NCBI GenBank assembly: GCA_918026815.1
Contig: CAKJVC010000242.1
Span: forward strand, 62,001-126,000
Direction: 5' to 3'
DNA: 64,000 nucleotides
Source: Chalara sp. BL73
Taxonomy: Eukaryota > Ascomycota > Leotiomycetes > Helotiales
Shown: positions 58,428 through 64,000 of the stretch, one piece after another
Numbering within the stretch: position 1 is the first letter of the stretch
Layout of the letters: each line of letters opens with the position of its first letter
Translations under genes and position numbers: made by a program
Notes under the pieces: generated by a model
Databases searched by the model: none
Told to the model about the DNA's origin: nothing
Seen by the model: the letters and a program-made list of their open reading frames with translations, nothing else

Positions 58428-59918
58428 ATGGCTTCCACAACAACAAACAGAGCTATTGAACTCATCGAAAGAAACACGCCAAACTCCGACTCCAACTGGC
58501 AAGACTCGTCAGAAGAGCCTCTGAACACGCAGCAACTCAGGCCTGCTGATGGAGGCCTAGCGGCATGGAGACTGCTCCTGGCCGCATTTGTGTTTGAGGC
58601 TCTGCTATGGGGTAAAGGCACCTCTACTCTGCCGACACGTTGATGATTGGGGCTAACAAAATTTGCCAGGCTTCCCAATTTCATTTGGTGTCTTCCAGAA
58701 CTATTACTCTGAGCTGCCGAAGTTCAAGAATGATCCCAAAATTGCGCTTATAGGCACCATTGCCCAGGGATCGGTTTATCTGGGGGCGCCTCTTGCTGCG
58801 TGGGTTTTCTCTTTCCATACTTTTATTTGTCTTCGGTCTATTCCCAGGTGTTTTGTTAATTGTTCTTAATGAGGATAACCTGTGCTGATGACGGAAATAG
58901 TACGGCGGCAAGGCGCTTCCCAAAGTATCAGAGGATACAGATTTATGTAGGGTGGCCGATTTGCATTGGCGGGCTAATTGCAGGTTCTTTCACTAACACT
59001 CTTGGTGGTCTCATTGCGACCCAAGGAGTAATGTATGGCGTGGGTTTTGTCACCCTCACCTATCCCATCGTTAGTATGGTCGACGAATGGTGGGTCGCAA
59101 GGAAGGGAATGGCATTCGGGATGATATCCGCTGCATCCGGCGCATCGGGCGTAGTCATGCCTTTCATTATCGAAGCTCTTCTCAAAAGATATGGCTATAA
59201 GACCGCCCTTCGTGCCATCGCAGTTTCAATGGTCCTGCTTACAGGGCCGCTCCTCCCGCTTCTAAAAGGTCGCTTGCCGCCTGCCGAACAAAGCGCCATG
59301 GCCAAAACTAATTGGAACTTCCTCAAAAAACCGCTATTTTCGGTCTTCTCCTTCTCGGTTTTCTTACAAGGTCTCGGATTCTTCTTCCCGCCGTTGTACC
59401 TCCCATCGCATGCAGCGGCTATTGGTCTGCCACCTACGCAGGGGGCTCTGCTTCTGGCTGTGATGTCCATCGCCCAGGTCTTCGGTCAGTTTGCATTTGG
59501 ATATTTGTCAGACAAGAGCATCTCTGTGAGCATACTTGCTGTTACATGTTCAATCATATCAGCCATCGCAAGCTTGACCCTCTGGGGTTTAGCGCATTCT
59601 CTCGTTCCCCTTGTTGTGTTTAGTATTGTGTATGGGTTCTTTGCTTATGGCTATACCACGATGCGGGTTGCAATGGGCAGAGCGGTAAGTGATGACCCTA
59701 CGGCTGCTGTGGCGACGTATGCAATCCTGGTCTTTGTGCAAGGCATTGGTAACATTCTCGCCGGACCAATAAGTGCTGCTCTGCTGCTGCCTTACACTGA
59801 GAAGACTGGCTACGGTATTGGTAGATACAGGACTCTGGTCATCTTTACAGGGAGTTGCATCTTTTCCAGCGCTGTGGTTATCGCACTTTGGCATGCCAGA
59901 CCAAAGCGGGTCACTTGA
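58428..59918 (+). CDS. MFS transporter, monocarboxylate-permease-like
   Basis: Major facilitator of the fungal monocarboxylate porter (MCH-like) group; substrate unknown. Exons 58428..58611, 58670..58799 and 58901..59918 give 443 aa. Introns have donors GTAAAG and GTGGGT, acceptors CCAG and ATAG, a GCTAAC branch site in intron 1, and phase-keeping joins (FEALLW-GFPISFGVFQ; GAPLAA-TAARRFPKY). The cytosolic head ends DGGLAAWRLLLAAFV, the usual MCT-like entry (DGG-W-V). Family cues: SFGVFQNYYSELPKF, GWPICIGGLIAGSF, WWVARKGMAFGMISAASGAS, GYLSDKSISVSILA and TMRVAMGRAVSDDPTAAVA. The Zn2Cys6 gene about 775 bp downstream on the same strand could be its regulator, by position only. Confidence 0.9.
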
Positions 59919-60692
59919 GCAGAGTGCTTATATGTGAGTCAGGAGATGGTGTCGTAACCACATGTTTGGTATATTTGAGCAAGGATCGTGCACCAAACAA
60001 CCCCCTTCGATCAACAGCCGGCATACGGGGCTGCAGCCTTAGAATTGACATGTTTCAGCGGGAGCATGCCTCAGGTTGTGCTTCGTGCTTATTTCAGCAT
60101 ATCTGTCTGCCTATTGAGAGATGTTGGCTTGTGGAAGCATCAGGCCCGAATACGGGAACCATACAATATGGGACGCCATAACTTTAATCTACAAATACGG
60201 CATGGAAGTTTATACTCTTTCCGTGCCCCTAGCTATGGAATATGAAAATTGCAGCGGTGTTAACGCCTACTCGGCCTTTGGAAAAGTTCAGCCTTATACA
60301 GTGATAACAGTTTCACAATGAAAATTGGTGCTGATTGGTTACTTTTGATGACATAATAAATGCAGTGTAACATTGAGATTACGGAATGACGAATCGTGCC
60401 ATCTATATGTTTAGCATGGCTAGACCCTTGGTTCAGAATACCTTGTTCAAGAATTTTCCGGCAGCCAAGCACGACCCATATATCCCGTATTCCAAGTCTC
60501 AAGCGTGGTAGTTCCAGGTATGCACTCTGCACAAATAAGCTTAATTCGGTTATGGTGAGCGTGTTGCGCCTCACATATACTTATCTGCCAAGTTACGACC
60601 ATGACCATCTCTCGCCTATGAATTCTAAAATTCTTATATATGCTTAAGAAGATGGAGGCAACCCGAGATGGATTCTTGGTGTCTCCGATTCA
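59919..60692. other. intergenic
   Basis: 774 bp between the MFS gene and the Zn2Cys6 gene, which lie on the same strand. Nothing else seen. Confidence 0.4.
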
Positions 60693-62521
60693 ATGGCTGC
60701 CAAAAATGCGTCCTTGAAGTCTCTTATCTCAAATGCTTCAGTCTCTCTCGGACCCGAACCCAAGAGGTTTATCAAGGGTGGTGTTAGACCACGATTTATA
60801 GGCAAGCAAACCGTGAGAAATCGCGCTGCAGTATCAAGGACAGGTTGCTACACTTGCAAGTGAGAAACGCTACCTTCTCAACCAATTATAAACTTATAAT
60901 CCTTAGAAAGCGACATATCAAATGTGACGAACAACATCCAGCCTGTGAAAATTGCACAAAGGCAGGCTGGACATGTGACTACATAGAAGTCGAGGTCAAC
61001 AAGATCTCAGCCAACTCTAATCTTGCTCCACGGCCGCCTCCACAATCCTCCGAAGCCAATATGGAAGATGGATTCTATCTCAAATTCGCCGCTTTTCTGT
61101 TCACAGAAAGGAGCTTCGCATCGCCGTTTAAACCGTCCCACTGGGTTCTCGCTCATCAATTAGCCCAATCAGAACCATGCCTGCGTCATATCGTCATTGG
61201 GACGGCCATGGTGCGGCGTATCTCATACAACAATACTGGAGAACCAAGCGATAAGGAGCACATGGACACATGTCGTGCTGCATTCCAGCACTATGCCAAG
61301 TCCATCAAACTGCTACAAGAAAAGCTAGACAAGGTGGAAAACGGCGCTGAATATAGCACTGCTTGGGATATCGCTCTTCTGGCTAGCTGGCTCTTCGTTG
61401 TATTCGAGGCTCTCGTAGGAAATCAGCAAAAAGCACAGTGGCATGTTCAAAACGGGCTGAGACTCCTCAAACATGCCCCTAAAAATGGCAGCGAACCGGC
61501 GGCAAAATATTGTGGCAGCATAGGAGAAATAGCAATCGCCTTCAACGAGCTACACGCAGAGGCGAGCTTGTATGCCGCTGCTAACCACATACAGCCAGTC
61601 TTCCTTCCCGACGTCCCATATACATTCGATGACATGGAGCACGCCAAACGAGCCATGGACACCATAAGGCCCAACATCCTCTTCCTGATCCGCTCTAGAA
61701 CTCGCGAGCAAAATGTTCCGAAATCATACCCCTCTCCTTCCTCCATACCGAAAGACATGCTCGCGCGCCTCCACATCCTCAAGTCCACGCTGCAGCGGTG
61801 GTTCTCGGCTTTTACGACCCTAAGACACTCCCTTCGCCTGGATATCGCCAGCACCGTAACGGCCGAGATGCTCAGCCACACCACGAACCCGGACGACGCA
61901 CGCCTCCGCTCCGCGCACGACTACCTGATGATCCAGTACCACCAATCTCACATCTGGCTCTCCACCGCGTTCTCCTGGCACCAGACGGCCTTTGACGCCC
62001 ACACCGCGTCGTTCCTCGCCATCACCGCCCTCTCCGAGCGCGATATCGCTATGCGTGCCGCGATTTTCCGCCGGCAGGCCCAGGATCCGCGTGCGGCATT
62101 CGTGCTGCCCCAGATGTTCATCCAGCCCTTGAGCTACGTGGCGCAGAAATGCAGGGACGGAACGGCGAGGAGACGCGCGGTTGCGCTGTTGGAGAGCGAG
62201 TGCGAGAGGGGCTTTATAGAGCATCATGCTGCGGCCGTGATGTGTCGCTGGATTATGGAGACCGAGGAGGAGTGCCTCCCCGAGGGGGTTATTGGCAGCG
62301 TGGATCGTAATGATGTGGGGTTTGTGCAGGAGACGTGGAGGCTGAGGGGTGCGAATGTGAAGTTGGATAGGGTGGCTCGGTGTGGGGAGATTACGTGCAC
62401 GAGGCTGGGAGAGCAGGGAGAAGAAGTTGTTAAGGGTGTCGTTCGGTGGATCGAGGGGGAGGTCGTACATGTTGGCGTTGGGGAAGCAGATCGCGTTTGG
62501 GAGGGGTCTTGTTTTGGATAG
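60693..62521 (+). CDS. Zn2Cys6 binuclear-cluster transcription factor
   Basis: Fungal GAL4-type DNA-binding regulator. Exons 60693..60859 and 60907..62521 give 593 aa. The 47-nt intron (donor GTGAGA, acceptor TTAG) splits the zinc cluster and restores it: Cys52, 55, 62, 69, 72 and 79 in CX2CX6CX6CX2CX6C spacing (GCYTCKKRHIKCD ... ACENCTKAGWTCDY). An ORF-only view misses the first two cysteines. The basic N-terminal arm (KRFIKGGVRPRF, GKQTVRNR) precedes the cluster. The rest is the DUF3468-like helical regulatory region (FKPSHWVLAHQLAQSEPCLRH; LASWLFVVFEALVGNQQKAQ; HVQNGLRLLKHAP). GC rises strongly after about 61,800. The start is the first ATG after an in-frame TAA. Confidence 0.92.
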
Positions 62522-62971
62522 AGGAGTAGTTTTTAAATGAAGAAGAGTCTTTATTATCGGCTATACTCTCCCTTCCGTCATTATCCTTCATTACCTGCCT
62601 CTTAGCCCGTCATCCTATTCAAGGCAGGTGACTTAAGTCCTGCTCCCTTTCTTTCCATTCCTCTTTTTTGGAGAGTGTGGTTGAGTCTTTTAGTATTTTC
62701 GTAAGGAGCCTGGAAGGTCTGGGATGTTTCAATCCAATACCTCCCATGTCCAACAAATGTGACTGGTTCTTGGCCAACGAGCATGCTCTCAACAGAGCCC
62801 AAACCCATCCACTAAGCCACGATCCTAATCACAACCCGTCTGCCATGTCTACCTTCCGCCTTGGCTCTTCGTTCAGTATCCTCCATGCCCGGAAAAAACT
62901 TTCTCGGCTTATACATGCCATTTTGAAATGTCGAATTTTGTTGTATCATCATCGGCTGTTTCTGCATCCGA
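62522..62971. other. intergenic, convergent
   Basis: 3' flanks of the Zn2Cys6 gene and the hydrolase. Nothing seen. Confidence 0.4.
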
Positions 62972-64000
62972 TCATGAATGATCGAGAGGCGAATGTGAAC
63001 GCAGATCCTTCATCTTCTGCTGAAGCTCCTTCCAATCACTCCTCGACTCGAGACCGCCAGGGACAGAAACCTTCCAGGGGCCAACTTCGAGGGCGCAGAA
63101 CGACTCATCTCCGGGTAGTTTGCCGCTTTGGAAATAGGCGGTGACTTTGAGCATAGGTTAGTTTGGTTCTACAAGGAAGATAGGGAGGGAATTACCTTTT
63201 GCAAAAGCACATTTGTTGAGTGTTGCTATTGAGGTGTGCTATCGAATTGTTAGTCTGGTTTTGCATTTCTAGGCCCCTTGTAGTGATAAGATATAAGAGA
63301 AAGGGTAGAGCGGGGATGGCGATGCTTAGGTGCTCAGGAGAAGCGGGAACCGCTGATTTGAGCTTACTATCGCTTGATAGAAAATTTCGATTCTAAAGTT
63401 GGACATAGAAACTTCTACGTTACTCTTCTGCCTGAGCAACGAACGTCTCGACTGTAGAAGGAAAACAAAGGCGCAAGAAGAAGACCGAAAGAAATCGAAG
63501 TTGTATAACGTACGCCGGAGCCGTCAATTGTAAGAAGCTGTGAGTTTTTGAACAATTTGGTGCTGCTGCGACCACTACACAAAATCAGCTCGAGTTCGAC
63601 TTTGGTTACAGATGACTTACTTCTCAATGGGAGTGACAGGATCTCTGGTATTCGAAATGAATAGAACTGGGTTCTTTGTTTTCCCACCAAAGGGGCCGGA
63701 ATAGCGCTCAACGCCGTCAATTCCCCAGCCAGTGCAGGCTACTACCTTTTCCCCCAGAACATCTCCTCCGAGCCAGCTCTGAGCGCGAAGTTGGTTGATG
63801 ACCGGCATCACGTCCTTCAATGGCTTGTTGTAGTAAATATTACCGTTGTCCGAGCACGATATCGATGTTTGTGCGGTAACGACCGCGAGTCTGTTTTCAT
63901 TTGGTTTGGAGGCCAATTTTTGGAGGCCGGAAAGCGCGTCTGCTGTAAGGTTTTTGACGGCTGTCTCGAGAAGAACAAGAGCTCTGGCAAGAGTATCGAA
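62972..64000 (-). CDS. alpha/beta-hydrolase, TAP-like C-terminal part (gene cut by window end)
   Basis: C-terminal part of a secreted tripeptidyl-aminopeptidase-like alpha/beta-hydrolase (peptidase S33 type with TAP C-terminal domain). Minus-strand exons in view: <64000..63621, 63574..63514, 63238..63196 and 63144..62972, all phase-consistent. Seen: GWGIDGVERYSGPFGGKTKN, then FISNTRDPVTPIE (the catalytic Asp is expected in TRDPVTP), NGRSSTKLFKNSQLLTIDGSG, and GHTSIATLNKCAFAKV, where His of GHTS is the likely catalytic His. The exon of 43 nt carrying that His is easy to miss. The C-terminus has FQSGKLPGDESFCALEVGPW. The nucleophile Ser and any signal peptide lie beyond the right edge. The frame is open to position 64000. 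Confidence 0.85.

Noticed and set aside
1..64000. CRISPR arrays, rRNA, tRNA, riboswitches
   Set aside because: No regularly spaced repeats, and no tRNA or rRNA structure that I could recognise by eye; bacterial features are not expected in this genome.

Overview
This window is nuclear DNA of a filamentous ascomycete fungus. The genes have short spliceosomal introns (mostly 45-120 nt, GT-AG, with CTAAC/CTGAC-like branch sites) and fungal single-copy orthologues. The fungus-specific families are a Zn2Cys6 regulator, a fungal rhodopsin-like membrane protein, a TRI12-type MFS pump and an Osh-type sterol carrier. Pezizomycotina is well supported; Leotiomycetes is only a guess from the flavour of the proteins. 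I rebuilt exon joins by hand from splice sites, reading phase and family sequence; I ran no alignments.

Layout. 1-2.9 kb holds no gene I can support. 2.9-5.7 kb holds the F1-ATPase chaperone ATP12 and an unrecognised two-exon gene. 5.7-9.7 kb is an AT-rich gene-poor island with a possibly decayed Gln-rich ORF. 9.7-10.9 kb is a BTB/POZ protein. 11.1-16.2 kb on the minus strand is the most interesting locus: a large gene with an N-terminal VWA domain, Cys-rich middle and C-terminal RING-IBR-RING2 (RBR) module. It carries an in-frame TAG, and an intact 1,350-bp Tc1-like transposon sits inside one of its introns. 17.3-25.5 kb has a small orphan, RCC1, another orphan, ARPC4 (with 3-nt and 9-nt coding exons) and the proteasomal deubiquitinase Ubp6. 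26.9-42.2 kb has a rhodopsin-like protein, a Naa50-like acetyltransferase with a PIP box, SAGA subunit Sgf11, a mitochondrial pyruvate carrier divergent from a complex I subunit, an Ahp1-type peroxiredoxin, a DUF1348 protein and an RGS/Rax1-like membrane protein. 43-53 kb has an ankyrin-PH-FFAT-ORD oxysterol-binding protein, the MFS efflux pump and Ubc13 (with a GC-AG intron). 53.4-64 kb has the SEA/GATOR2 subunit Mtc5/WDR59, a monocarboxylate-type MFS transporter, a Zn2Cys6 factor, and an alpha/beta-hydrolase cut by the window end.

How the genes relate. Most are housekeeping genes placed side by side. Plausible functional neighbours are the divergent pyruvate-carrier/complex I pair, the divergent ARPC4/Ubp6 pair, the divergent acetyltransferase/Sgf11 pair (both chromatin or replication linked), and the MFS transporter followed by a Zn2Cys6 regulator. 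Three ubiquitin-system genes (the RBR gene, Ubp6, Ubc13) lie in the window but are not adjacent.
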